Assembly (NCBI GenBank): GCA_003635255.1
Contig: PYJC01000178.1
Coordinates: 2,194-59,340, forward strand
Length of the DNA stretch: 57,147 nucleotides
Direction of reading: 5' to 3'
Origin: Candidatus Poribacteria bacterium
GTDB taxonomy: Bacteria; Poribacteria; WGA-4E; WGA-3G
In this document: positions 32,410-41,026 of the stretch, piece by piece
How the letters are laid out: every line of letters begins with the position of its first letter
Position numbering within the stretch: the first letter of the stretch is position 1
The notes under the pieces: model-generated
The model's input: only the letters and a program-made list of their open reading frames with translations
Database searches by the model: none
What the model was told of the DNA's origin: nothing
Position numbers and translations under genes: made by a program

Positions 32410-33312
32410 ATGGGACGAACTTACAAAACACTTACAGAATCAGACGTTAATCATTTCATTGAGAAAGGGCATATCATCCTAAAAGACTGCTTCCCACGCG
32501 AATTGGCAGAAGAGTGGCGGGCGTTTGCCTTTAAGCGACTCGGTTATGATCCAGATGACCCAACGACTTGGGAAGAACCACGCATCCATCTGCCATCCAT
32601 GCATCGCGTGCCGATTCAGGAAATCGCGCCGCAGGCGTGGGATGCTATCTGTGATCTGCTCGGCGGTGAAGACAGGATTATAAACCTGTGGGATAAAACA
32701 AAACCGACATGGGGTGACGGTTTTATTATCAACTTTGCGTTAGGGGCGGACACACCGTGGCAACCGCCTTCTTCAGAAGTGAGCGGTTGGCATAAAGATG
32801 GCGATTTCTTCCGTCACTTCCTCGACAGCCCAGAACAGGGATTGCTGACTATCGTCGTCTGGTCGGATATTCTTCCACAGAGTGGTGGGACGTTTGTAGC
32901 ATGCGATTCTGTGCAGCATGTTGCCCAGTGGTTATATGAACACCCAGAGGGATTGTTACCAAGCAGCGGTTTTGGGAAACTCATTGGCAAATGTAAAGAT
33001 TTTGTAGAGATTACCGGAAATGCGGGGGATGTTGTGTTGCTGCACCCGTTCATTTTGCACGCCGCTTCACAGAATCCTTCTGGTCGCGCCCGTTTTATTA
33101 CGAACCCACCCGTCGGTCTTGCAGAACCGATGAATTTCAATCGTGAAAACCCGGACGATTTCTCGCCGGTGGAATTAGCAGTATTAGCCGGATTGGGGAA
33201 AGACCGTCTGGATTTCAAGCCGACAGCACAGCGGGAACGTTTAGTGCCAGAACGTGTTAAGCGTCAAAAGCAGATGTTGGAGGAACAGAAAAAACGGCTC
33301 GAGATAGGATAG
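32410..33312 (+). CDS. Phytanoyl-CoA dioxygenase family protein
   Basis: Fe(II)/2-oxoglutarate-dependent oxygenase of 300 residues. The iron-binding HxD is His128/Asp130 (GWHKDGDFF), the distal His is at 212 or 217 (LHPFILHAAS), and Arg226 in SGRARF would bind 2-oxoglutarate. PhyH enzymes hydroxylate diverse small molecules; the substrate is unknown. Its coupling to the UPF0261 gene 11 bp upstream suggests a shared pathway. A strong hairpin terminator follows the stop. The C-terminal tail (RVKRQKQMLEEQKKRLEIG) is a short basic helix, perhaps coiled. Confidence 0.9.
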   Translation: MGRTYKTLTESDVNHFIEKGHIILKDCFPRELAEEWRAFAFKRLGYDPDDPTTWEEPRIHLPSMHRVPIQEIAPQAWDAICDLLGGEDRIINLWDKTKPTWGDGFIINFALGADTPWQPPSSEVSGWHKDGDFFRHFLDSPEQGLLTIVVWSDILPQSGGTFVACDSVQHVAQWLYEHPEGLLPSSGFGKLIGKCKDFVEITGNAGDVVLLHPFILHAASQNPSGRARFITNPPVGLAEPMNFNRENPDDFSPVELAVLAGLGKDRLDFKPTAQRERLVPERVKRQKQMLEEQKKRLEIG

Positions 33313-33323
33313 GTTTTCATAAA

Positions 33324-33367
33324 AAAGGCGATTGCGCGGGTGTTGGTAGACTTGTGCAATCGCCTTT
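33324..33367. terminator. Bidirectional terminator hairpin
   Basis: AAAGGCGATTGC (33324-33335) pairs perfectly with GCAATCGCCTTT (33356-33367), with A/T-rich flanks. It separates the convergent PhyH and sigma-factor genes. The core GCGATTGC recurs in the terminator at 36308-36345. Confidence 0.8.
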
Positions 33368-33396
33368 ATGCGTCTTTTGGTGTTGTTCCCAAAATG

Positions 33397-34086
33397 TTAT
33401 ACACCTCCCGAAACTGTCTGTTCAATCAATCCAAACTGTTGACATGCCTGTTTGAGCTTGACTTCGACTTGGTTTACGAGCTGGGTGACACGTCCTGGGC
33501 TGAGATGTAAGATTTCGATGATGTCACGGTTCCGCATATCCCCGCGAATGCAGTCAAAAACTTGCCGTTCACGTGGTGTCAGCGCGTTCAAGAGTTGCCG
33601 GAGCGCGCGTTCAAAGTTGGCGAGCGAGATATCCCAAACAAGTGCATCGACGAAAGATTCGGTTGTGGGTTCTGGGACGCTTAGCATAAACGCCATATCC
33701 GTGTCGTCTTCGGTATCTGCCGCGTTATGCATATCGGACGCTCCGATGGGCTCGGGTCTCTCGCGCCCATGATGGATAAGTTCCTTGCGTCTCGCGTTTG
33801 TGAGACTAACACAGATACGCGGGCGGATGAAAGTCCCAAAACTTGAACGGCTTTCATGTGCCGAATCGAAGGCGGGTCCTTTTTCGAGGAGCGTGATGGC
33901 GGCGATCTGTAGAAAGTCGTCTCGGAAAGAGGGGAGTTTCGGTGCTGCGTACGCCATACAATTTGCGCACCGATTCAGATCCGGTAGTAAACGTTTAACG
34001 GTTTGGTTGTCCGGGTGGAAAACGCCGTTGTGTTTGAAAGGTGGGCATTTTGCGCCTTTCAATTGGCATCTTAACTTCATGCACAT
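33397..34086 (-). CDS. Divergent sigma-70 family sigma factor with Cys-rich N-terminus
   Basis: Sigma-like protein of 229 residues. Region 4 is clear (LTPRERQVFDCIRGDMRNRDIIEILHLSPGRVTQLVNQVE, residues about 168-207). Region 2 is weak (FRDDFLQIAAITLLEKGPAF, then SSFGTFIRPRICVSLTNARRK). The first 45 residues carry Cys at 2, 7, 14, 39 and 42 (CANC), which could bind zinc or an Fe-S cluster and make the factor redox- or metal-responsive. AGGAGG lies seven bases before the ATG. No anti-sigma gene is adjacent; the next gene on the same strand encodes a TolB-like propeller upstream. Confidence 0.8.
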   Translation of the reverse strand: MCMKLRCQLKGAKCPPFKHNGVFHPDNQTVKRLLPDLNRCANCMAYAAPKLPSFRDDFLQIAAITLLEKGPAFDSAHESRSSFGTFIRPRICVSLTNARRKELIHHGRERPEPIGASDMHNAADTEDDTDMAFMLSVPEPTTESFVDALVWDISLANFERALRQLLNALTPRERQVFDCIRGDMRNRDIIEILHLSPGRVTQLVNQVEVKLKQACQQFGLIEQTVSGGV

Positions 34087-34194
34087 CTGTCTACCTCCTA
34101 TAGACAGCTCAACTGCTTTGTCTCCATCTGGTGAGGGATATCCGCTTAAAGACCCAGTTTTTTAACCCATTTTCGTGCCGAATATGCGTATGTA

Positions 34195-35232
34195 CTATTT
34201 TGTTCGCTCCTTTATCTCGCCCCACTGCGTCGACAACTTCCCGTGCGGTGAAACCGACAATGCCCCTTCTGTCCAGTCGGGCCACTTCTCATCGCTGGAA
34301 TCGCGTGTCAAACGTTTCAGGCCTCGGGTTTCAAATGTATAGCGATAGAGGTTATAATTCGGGTTCGCTTTATCCTTTAGCATCAGTGAGAAGAGAACGG
34401 CACGGTCATTCTCCATCCAACACGCGCCTGCGATCATCCAATTGTTGCCAAGTCTGTCATTAATATCCGTAATTCTCTGTTTGCCACCGCCGATCCGCTG
34501 AACAATGAGATCCTTGGCATCACCCTTCTTAAGCCATCGGACCTCAGAAAATAGAACCCGTTGTCCATCTGCCGACCAGCGCGGAAAGAACCTCATAATG
34601 GGCGCGTCGCCAATAGGTGGATCGAGGAGGACAGGGCGTTGGTGCTGCCCATCCGCGGACATCACGTAAATGGTTTTCGGGTTGATCCCTGCTGTGGGGA
34701 TGAACCGCTCAAAAGTTATCTGCCTGCCATCGGGCGACCAGTCTGGCGCAGCGGACTGTTCCTTAGCATCTTCAATGCCTGTCAATTGTGTGACGGTCCG
34801 GCTCGCCACTTCTATGACGAACACATCAAGTTTTCCACCACGTAAACTCGTAAAGGCGATGTGTTGGTCATCAGGGGACCAGGAGGGATTTGCGTCGGCG
34901 ACGTTGTTGTGTGTGAGTCGTTGTGGGTGCGTTCCATCTGCGTTCATAATGAACAGCTCCGACGAGGTCTGTATCTTCTCCTTGTCCATATATCGGTGAA
35001 AGGCGATTTTTCTACCGTCCGGCGACCATCGGGGGTAACTATCTTTCGTTGTTGTGTTTTGCGTGAGTCGCCGTCTACCGGTGCCATCATCGTTCATGAC
35101 GAAAATATCATCGTCGACACGAAAAACGATTTTCGCATCAACGGAAACTGTAGCACTGGTGAAAAAAATCAGGCAGCAGCCAAAGAAAAGAATTAGGCAT
35201 TGTGAAAGAAAGGCAATTTTTGGAGAGTTCAT
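34195..35232 (-). CDS. TolB-like PD40 beta-propeller protein
   Basis: Exported protein of 345 residues with a hydrophobic signal segment (about 10-30, including GCC, so lipidation is possible). PD40/WD40-like repeats of the form LFIMNADGTHPQRLTHN..DANPSWSPDDQHIAFTS occur about five times. This is the propeller of TolB, which in the Tol-Pal system links the outer membrane and peptidoglycan, but the N-terminal TolB domain and other tol genes are missing. It is better described as a secreted propeller of unknown binding partner. Confidence 0.85.
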   Translation of the reverse strand: MNSPKIAFLSQCLILFFGCCLIFFTSATVSVDAKIVFRVDDDIFVMNDDGTGRRRLTQNTTTKDSYPRWSPDGRKIAFHRYMDKEKIQTSSELFIMNADGTHPQRLTHNNVADANPSWSPDDQHIAFTSLRGGKLDVFVIEVASRTVTQLTGIEDAKEQSAAPDWSPDGRQITFERFIPTAGINPKTIYVMSADGQHQRPVLLDPPIGDAPIMRFFPRWSADGQRVLFSEVRWLKKGDAKDLIVQRIGGGKQRITDINDRLGNNWMIAGACWMENDRAVLFSLMLKDKANPNYNLYRYTFETRGLKRLTRDSSDEKWPDWTEGALSVSPHGKLSTQWGEIKERTK

Positions 35233-35333
35233 TATGTTCCTCCTTAGGCACAGGTGATGATTTGGAGGCCAAGCGGCGATGCAGTTCTCGCCCTCGCCGC
35301 TTGGCTAATTGAGTATTCTCTGATAGAGAAGGG

Positions 35334-35810
35334 TTATTCGATCTCAAAAGGGGTGAAGATTGACGCTCTCCAACTTGGAAAAACATCAAAATCTCCATCG
35401 CCATTGAGATCCACTTTTACATCTAAGTCAGACTTCCCGGTAATCGTGTACCAGCCTCTTTCTTTTCCTCTCATGTTGAATCTAAAATAGTCGGATTCAA
35501 AAGCAAAACCATCTATTTCTACCCATCCTTCAGGCTCCGCCTTTTTCGGTTCAATTTCCGAAGGCCCCGACACGGTGGCTTTAAACGTGCAATAGTATTT
35601 AATTGCGCGCCCGCTATAATTCCATACGTGGGCATCATGATAACTGGTGGCGTATGGGAAATCAAACCCAGTCGAGACATAAGCGTATCCATATACATCT
35701 CCGCCCAATTTATATCCTTTGTCTGAATCCGATTCAGCGATAAGGTTCGTTAAAAATAAAAATGTTGTCGCGAAAAGCACAGTCAGTGTGAAAACAAAAA
35801 AGCGTTTCAT
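35334..35810 (-). CDS. Secreted hypothetical protein
   Basis: Exported protein of 158 residues that I do not recognise. The signal peptide covers about residues 1-25 (MKRFFVFTLTVLFATTFLFL). The mature part is rich in aromatic residues and beta-strand-like segments (YGYAYVSTGFDFPYA, YYCTFKATVSGPSEIEP, WVEIDGFAFESDYFRFNMRG) and ends with an Asp/Asn-rich dockerin-like calcium loop, DLNGDGDFDVF. The frame is open further upstream to 35867, but the ATG at 35810 has AAGGAG before it and begins the signal peptide. It lies about 100 bp downstream of the PD40 propeller gene in reading direction opposite order, with no clear partner. Confidence 0.6.
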   Translation of the reverse strand: MKRFFVFTLTVLFATTFLFLTNLIAESDSDKGYKLGGDVYGYAYVSTGFDFPYATSYHDAHVWNYSGRAIKYYCTFKATVSGPSEIEPKKAEPEGWVEIDGFAFESDYFRFNMRGKERGWYTITGKSDLDVKVDLNGDGDFDVFPSWRASIFTPFEIE

Positions 35811-36307
35811 TTTACAATCTCCTTTTGGCTCACTCGACGGAGCCTTCATCAGTTTCTGTGAAAACATTCCTGCATTCTGATTTGCCAGCGGGCTGGCTGA
35901 GCGGAGCGAAACTTCCGATGCGTGTCAGATAACGAGAAGTGCGAAATGCATCGCGTTTGAGAAAAGTCATTTTCTTTCTTCTCGTTGTTGAAAGTTACAT
36001 AACGAAATCAGACCCAATCGCCTGTTATTATATGTATATACCTGAAAAGGAAAAAGTTTAGGGTACTTATGCATTTTTTTCTAATTTTTTCAGATGTTGC
36101 TCTTAAAGAGCGAGTTTTTTGTCTGAATTCCACATCACAAGAGAAAAAATGAGAATAGTTATGACAATGCGCAAATTGTATGCCATCAACGATTCGGCAG
36201 GAAATCGGCAAATTTCGGCGCGCGCCTGATATAATTTGTGCTATACCGTTCATTTATTGAACGTTTTTGTGGATAAAGAATGTATCAGCGTGGGAAAATA
36301 AAAAAGA
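35811..36307. other. AT-rich intergenic region
   Basis: About 500 bases without a supported gene. A short hairpin GCTCT/AGAGC followed by a T-run (36099-36119) could terminate rightward transcription, and TATAAT occurs in a TGATATAAT context near 36230, but no rightward gene follows. It must contain the promoter of the secreted hypothetical protein. Confidence 0.4.
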
Positions 36308-36345
36308 CGATTGCTCGCCAGCTATAATACTGGATCGAGCAATCG
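36308..36345. terminator. Terminator hairpin after the second PhyH gene
   Basis: CGATTGCTCG (36308-36317) pairs perfectly with CGAGCAATCG (36336-36345). The minus-strand copy ends in an A/T-rich stretch, as expected for the leftward PhyH gene. Confidence 0.75.
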
Positions 36346-36387
36346 CCTTTGTAATGCTCATGGAGTGCGATGTGATGATTATGGCAT

Positions 36388-37581
36388 TCACTCAAATTGT
36401 TGCCGACTCTGGTGACACGCCTTGCCTTTCCCACGAATAATATCCGCCCGATGCCATGTATCGACAGCACGACAGATAGCATCACTTTCACCGAGACGTT
36501 GTTGAAGTTCGGATTTTGTGAACCAATCGTAACCGTCATTCGCGAGGGTATCAAGGTCAAGGTTCTCATCGGAAAAACCGTAGACACGGCAAATACCCTC
36601 TTCCGCTTCAACGTCTTCAATGTACGACATCCAGGATACCTCTAAATCAAGTTGTGTCTTAGCGAGTTCTTGCATCGAACCGATCCGTGCCCCGACATCC
36701 CAACCGACGAGTTTCTTCTCTTCCCAACCTTCACCTCCCGGCAATCCAGTGTCGCTGCGCAACAAAAATTTTGACTCCTGACTTGATGTATCTTCGATGA
36801 GAAGACGTGTCGTCGTAATCGGTTGGTCAAAACAGACGGGTATGAGACGTTTGCCGTCATCACTTAACGCCTCCAATGCGGCAGGGTTGTAAGGATAATA
36901 TCCCGCTGCAGGCGGTGCATTCACTGCACAATACTTATTAAAAATACCGCATCGGTCTTCAGTCGTGGTTCCGGCAGGTGCTTTGTGCCAGACATGCTCA
37001 TTGACGACAAGCAGATCGCCTGCCTTGAGTTCCGGGTCAATGAAGGGTGCCAACGCTTTAGCATCCGGACGGTTGAGATCCAAGATGTGCGCGTCTGGGT
37101 CAATCACCTGCATCAGTTTATGGGATTTTGGGGCTACGAGAAAGGGACCGTATTCTGTATCGAAATCGGTCAGTGGAATAATCGCAAACACCCAATTCAT
37201 CGACGAACCGACAGGTCGCCAGCGTTTGTAGTCGCAATGTGCTCCAGCACCTTTATCACCGGGGGTCCGGAGATACGCGACGTAGGCAGTGAGGTGCGCG
37301 GGTTGCCCAAGCACAGATTCTACAGTCCCAATAACGGTTGGATGTTCAGCGATTGCGGTGAGTCCGGGATCAGCGAGTCGGTTGCCACTGACCGTATATT
37401 TCGCCGGTTGAGGATATTTAAGGGTTGATGGATAAGCATCGCGTTTCACCGCTTGTTGGACAATGCGCCGCAGTTCATCCGCTTCTTTCGCGGATAACAC
37501 ATTCCGCACGATTATATAACCGTCCTCATGGTAATCTGCGATTTGCTGTTCGGTGAGAGATGGTGTTATCGTCGTAGTCAT
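36388..37581 (-). CDS. Phytanoyl-CoA dioxygenase fused to a Nudix-like C-terminal domain
   Basis: Protein of 397 residues. Residues 10-255 are a PhyH-type Fe(II)/2-oxoglutarate oxygenase with the HxD motif at His115/Asp117 (AHCDYKRW), a distal His near 196-199 (NEHVWHKAP) and Arg210 (TEDRCGIF). The last 130 residues do not belong to PhyH; FLLRSDTGLPGGEGW and the pattern GYDWFTKSELQQRL resemble a Nudix fold, but the REXXEEXG catalytic box is absent, so it would be a non-catalytic binding domain. The ATG at 37581 follows AAAGGAG; the longer frame from 37626 overlaps the phosphatase gene end. Confidence 0.8.
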   Translation of the reverse strand: MTTTITPSLTEQQIADYHEDGYIIVRNVLSAKEADELRRIVQQAVKRDAYPSTLKYPQPAKYTVSGNRLADPGLTAIAEHPTVIGTVESVLGQPAHLTAYVAYLRTPGDKGAGAHCDYKRWRPVGSSMNWVFAIIPLTDFDTEYGPFLVAPKSHKLMQVIDPDAHILDLNRPDAKALAPFIDPELKAGDLLVVNEHVWHKAPAGTTTEDRCGIFNKYCAVNAPPAAGYYPYNPAALEALSDDGKRLIPVCFDQPITTTRLLIEDTSSQESKFLLRSDTGLPGGEGWEEKKLVGWDVGARIGSMQELAKTQLDLEVSWMSYIEDVEAEEGICRVYGFSDENLDLDTLANDGYDWFTKSELQQRLGESDAICRAVDTWHRADIIRGKGKACHQSRQQFE

Positions 37582-37622
37582 AACGGAATCTCCTTTTAAA
37601 ATAATTCGGACGAAAAAATAGG

Positions 37623-39704
37623 TCATTTAACCTTAATGACAACGAGTGTTATATCATCCGCCTGCGGTTCTCCGTCCACCCACGATGTGCTTGCTTTGAA
37701 AAGATGATCAATAATCGCTTCCGGGGGTTGATCCGCAACCTCTTCAAACAGTTCTTTCGTTTTCGGGTAGTCTAACATTTCGTTTTCAGGGTTTAACATC
37801 TCTGGTAAGCCGTCACTCATCAGCAACACAGTATCACCGCTCTGGAGTTGATAGGACGCTTCTTGTCGCTCGGCACCGATGAACCCGCCCAACGGCATTC
37901 CTTCAAGGAGTATCTCCTCAACAAGGTTTTCGTCTGCTCGATAGATGAGTGGCGGCGGCATTCCAGCTCCCGTAAGTTTCAGTGTGTTGTGGTTGAATGT
38001 GACGAGTGTCATCGCCATGTATAACCGTTTCAGGTTCATGCTTTTAATACCCTGTGAGATCCGTTCAAGCACTTCTAAGTTGGAGGCCTCCGGTGCTGAT
38101 GTCTTGAAAAGACTTTTGACAGCGGAAACGACAAGCCCGGCGTTCATGCCGTGTCCTGTTGCGTCTCCAACTGCAATCGTGAGTTGTCCCTCCTCCGTAA
38201 GATTGTAGTCATAATAGTCACCGCCGACCTCTGTCGCCGGTCGCATCTCAAAGGCAACATCAAGATGAGAAATTTGAGGGGCGGCTTGCGGTAGCATTGA
38301 CATCTGGAGTTCACGTGCCTTTTCCAATTCCTCGGTTTTGCGGGTGTTTTCTACCTCCAAAAGCTGCCGCTCAAGTACCTCCGTTTCGAGGTTTCGACTG
38401 GTTCGGGAAAAGTTGCGAGCAAGATAAACTGACATCGAAAAAAGCGGCGCGAGGATAATAGTGAGTACGCCAATTTGCCAGTTAATTGTGTATCCTGCTT
38501 GTGAGATGAGATCGCCGAGTACGAACGTTAAGATAAAGGGCGAGAGCGAGCCGAGTCCAAAAATCCAAGCACCATCTTTTTTCTTAAAGATTGCAACGAT
38601 AATCACCCGAATCATCTCTAAAAACGTGAGGCACGTAAACAGGAATAAGATTATAATTGCCAACCCCGCGTTAAACTGAAACGTTTGGTCATATAGACTA
38701 CTCTTCGCGACACCCAATTCTACCACACCGGATTCTGACGAGGAAATACCGAAACTGGAAAGACACACACAGACAGCCACAATCCACCCAATAAGAAAGA
38801 ACCAAGATAGTTTTGGCAGCTTCGGGTAAAAGAGCGTGTAGAGAAATAGCATTCCCGACAAAAACATCAGCGCATAAACGCAGACGAGTAACTGAATTAG
38901 ATACTGAAGTTGCGCTGCACTTGTTGCTAACATTACAAATTGGAAAGTTAGAAAAACAAGCGCACCGATGCTCCCCGTAGAGATCGCAAAATAGAGGTTT
39001 TCCCGCGCCCGTGGATAAAAGATAAATAGCAACAAATGCTGGAGCATCAGGAAAACGGAAATCGCCGTCCATACCATCTGCAAAGTGGTGCCATATCGAA
39101 CAAAACTGACCCGGACTTCGATACTCTCATTAAGCGGGGCAAGCATAAGACTGAAACCGAGCACAGGGGTCAACAGAGGGGATGAAAAGTTGGAATACCG
39201 AATTGCGAGAAGATGGTCGGTTTTACCGGAAAACGAAATTACCTGCGGATCTCGCTTCCAATATGGCTTTTCTTCTCCTTCCCGCGTTCCGACTGTGCCG
39301 AATTTATAAATCAACGCCCCGTCAAGATAGATCTCAGAAGCACCTGCTTGAAACAGCACATGGAGTGCCAACGGCGTATGCCAAAGCCGTTCATCAGGAA
39401 CGGATACACGAAGTCTGAACCAACCGATACCTTGCCACCCGTTTTCGGAGAGCTCCGATCGAGCTAGTAGTGTACTCGTGGATTTCCACGCCGTATCGTC
39501 AAAAGTTGGACTTGCCCATTCTGGGTTATCGCCCGGATGATACTTCCAAATTCCAAGAAAAACTCCATATTCATTTATATCATCTAACGTCAGGACGCGT
39601 ATACCGGTGACTGGTACAGGTTCACTCTCTTGCGCGGGTGTTTGGGAGGTGAATCCGAATACTATTAAAACGAGATAGGATATTAACACTAACCTATGTT
39701 TCAT
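37623..39704 (-). CDS. 7TM sensor PP2C/SpoIIE-type serine/threonine phosphatase
   Basis: Membrane signalling protein of 693 residues. A signal peptide (1-25) precedes an extracytoplasmic jelly-roll sensor domain (about 35-190; WASPTFDDTAWKS, WFRLRVSVPDE, LHVLFQAGASEIYLDG). Seven hydrophobic helices follow (about 210-425, 7TMR-DISM type), then a coiled linker (LEVENTRKTEELEKARELQMSML) and a SpoIIE PP2C phosphatase with the metal motifs GGDYYDY, GDATGHG and SDGLPE, QADDITLVV. Such RsbU-like phosphatases act on anti-anti-sigma factors in partner switching; no STAS gene is adjacent. The ATG at 39704 is two bases past the GNAT stop, so translation is coupled. Confidence 0.9.
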   Translation of the reverse strand: MKHRLVLISYLVLIVFGFTSQTPAQESEPVPVTGIRVLTLDDINEYGVFLGIWKYHPGDNPEWASPTFDDTAWKSTSTLLARSELSENGWQGIGWFRLRVSVPDERLWHTPLALHVLFQAGASEIYLDGALIYKFGTVGTREGEEKPYWKRDPQVISFSGKTDHLLAIRYSNFSSPLLTPVLGFSLMLAPLNESIEVRVSFVRYGTTLQMVWTAISVFLMLQHLLLFIFYPRARENLYFAISTGSIGALVFLTFQFVMLATSAAQLQYLIQLLVCVYALMFLSGMLFLYTLFYPKLPKLSWFFLIGWIVAVCVCLSSFGISSSESGVVELGVAKSSLYDQTFQFNAGLAIIILFLFTCLTFLEMIRVIIVAIFKKKDGAWIFGLGSLSPFILTFVLGDLISQAGYTINWQIGVLTIILAPLFSMSVYLARNFSRTSRNLETEVLERQLLEVENTRKTEELEKARELQMSMLPQAAPQISHLDVAFEMRPATEVGGDYYDYNLTEEGQLTIAVGDATGHGMNAGLVVSAVKSLFKTSAPEASNLEVLERISQGIKSMNLKRLYMAMTLVTFNHNTLKLTGAGMPPPLIYRADENLVEEILLEGMPLGGFIGAERQEASYQLQSGDTVLLMSDGLPEMLNPENEMLDYPKTKELFEEVADQPPEAIIDHLFKASTSWVDGEPQADDITLVVIKVK

Positions 39705-39706
39705 TT

Positions 39707-40258
39707 TTAAAAACCGCAATTTCTCAAGATCGGGTGTTCTAAAACGGACGCGACTTCCGTCCAAGCCTCTTGGCTATTCTCACGTGAAAGGTCTGGGATG
39801 AATCCAAAATCAAGGTAGACTTTGATTGCTGCCATACGTCCGGTTGACGTACCAAGGAAACAGCGTTCATGGGATTGTTTCAGGCGCGTCATCGCTACAG
39901 ACATCATCGGCTTGGAAAGCCCATGTCCCTGATAGTCGGGATGAATTACGACCCAATGGATCTGTCCCCACACTTCTCCATCTATATCTTGCCACCACGC
40001 TGTAATTGTGCCGATTTCCTCACCTGTGTCCGTGGTGAGATAAAAACTTCTATCTGCCATCACTGAAAGATGACATCCAAACTCGCGATCAAAGAGGCCA
40101 TCGTCAATGTCAATGTAAGGTTCCGCCGCTTTCAGAATTCGCGTCCAGATATGCCCTTCATGGGGACGATAATTCCGGATGGCAAAGCCTTTTGGAATCG
40201 GGAATTGTGGGATATTCTCCATGTGCTCGCGGATCATTCTGACGCTGTAATTTTTCAT
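39707..40258 (-). CDS. GNAT family N-acetyltransferase
   Basis: Acyl-CoA-dependent acetyltransferase of 183 residues. The acetyl-CoA loop is in VVIHPDYQGHGLSKPMMSVAM (the R/QxxGxG/A motif), followed by LGTSTGRMAAIKVYLDFGFIPD, the usual C-terminal GNAT pattern. The substrate is unknown. It is the first gene of a transcript that continues into the phosphatase gene, and a promoter is recognisable upstream. It faces the DUF488-RecQ operon divergently across about 200 bases. Confidence 0.9.
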   Translation of the reverse strand: MKNYSVRMIREHMENIPQFPIPKGFAIRNYRPHEGHIWTRILKAAEPYIDIDDGLFDREFGCHLSVMADRSFYLTTDTGEEIGTITAWWQDIDGEVWGQIHWVVIHPDYQGHGLSKPMMSVAMTRLKQSHERCFLGTSTGRMAAIKVYLDFGFIPDLSRENSQEAWTEVASVLEHPILRNCGF

Positions 40259-40315
40259 GGTTGGGTGTGGATTTGCGGAAGACTATGTTTTGAAAACCTA
40301 TTTCTCGTATAAGTT

Positions 40316-40345
40316 AATATAGCAAACTTTGTATAGAAGTGGCAA
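40316..40345 (-). promoter_or_regulatory. Sigma-70 promoter of the GNAT/phosphatase pair
   Basis: On the minus strand TTGCCA (40340-40345), an 18-base spacer and TATATT (40316-40321), about 58 bases before the GNAT start codon. Confidence 0.55.
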
Positions 40346-40422
40346 GGATATTTTGATAGTTGCCAATAGGTGAGGTTGGAAACCTTGCCAGCGAAAGCCC
40401 GGATAGATAGAACAGAATTAAG

Positions 40423-40452
40423 TTGCTTCTTTGCAAGGCTGTGTGATATTAT
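40423..40452 (+). promoter_or_regulatory. Possible leaderless promoter of the DUF488 operon
   Basis: TTGCTT (40423-40428), an 18-base spacer and TATTAT (40447-40452). The ATG of the first DUF488 gene is only eight bases after the -10 box, and no Shine-Dalgarno lies close to it, which would make the mRNA leaderless. Confidence 0.45.
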
Positions 40453-40460
40453 TATGTATC

Positions 40461-41015
40461 ATGGAAAAACCAACAACCCCTATCCCAATTTATACAATCG
40501 GCTATGGAAGTCGATCCATAGCGGAACTCATTGAAGTGCTTCATCAACATGAGATCGCTTATCTCATTGATGTCCGTTCGGCACCCTATTCTCGCTATAA
40601 ACCGGAATTCTCCAAAGCACCGCTTGCGAATGAACTCGAACGACACGGTATCCGCTACGTGTTCATGGGAGATACGCTTGGCGGCAGACCCGACGACGAA
40701 GCGTGTTACATCAACGGGAAAGTTGACTACGAAAAAGTCAAAGCCACGGCGTTTTATCAAAGTGGGATTGAACGCCTGCACACCGCTTTTCTGCAACAAC
40801 AAAGCGTTGTCCTGATGTGCAGTGAAGGGAAACCGGAAGAATGTCACCGATGCAAACTTATCGGTGCGACGCTCACAAAGCAAAATATACCGGTCATTCA
40901 TATCGACGAAAACGGCGAACAAGTGACACAAGAGAAAGTCGTTGAGCGTCTGACAGGCGGTCAATTGTCGATGTTTGGTGAAGATACGTTCCACTCTCGG
41001 AAAAAATACTCGTAA
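40461..41015 (+). CDS. DUF488 domain protein (first gene of RecQ operon)
   Basis: DUF488-family protein of 184 residues. Family blocks are IYTIGYGSRSIAELIEVL, LIDVRSAPYSRYKPEFS, LGGRPDDEA and the conserved Cys motif MCSEGKPEECHRC near residues 123-136. The fold is small and cytoplasmic; its biochemical role is unknown, though the conserved Arg, Cys and His suggest an enzyme acting on nucleic acid or nucleotide. The frame opens from a TTG at 40431; the ATG at 40461 is preferred. It is followed after 11 bp by a second, distantly related DUF488 gene and then a RecQ helicase, so it probably works with them in DNA metabolism or defence. Confidence 0.87.
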   Translation: MEKPTTPIPIYTIGYGSRSIAELIEVLHQHEIAYLIDVRSAPYSRYKPEFSKAPLANELERHGIRYVFMGDTLGGRPDDEACYINGKVDYEKVKATAFYQSGIERLHTAFLQQQSVVLMCSEGKPEECHRCKLIGATLTKQNIPVIHIDENGEQVTQEKVVERLTGGQLSMFGEDTFHSRKKYS

Positions 41016-41026
41016 TTTGATTCACT

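Noticed and set aside
35054..35490. Plus-strand frames opposite the PD40 propeller and secreted hypothetical genes
   Set aside because: They are antisense to a convincing signal-peptide protein and a propeller; no independent evidence.
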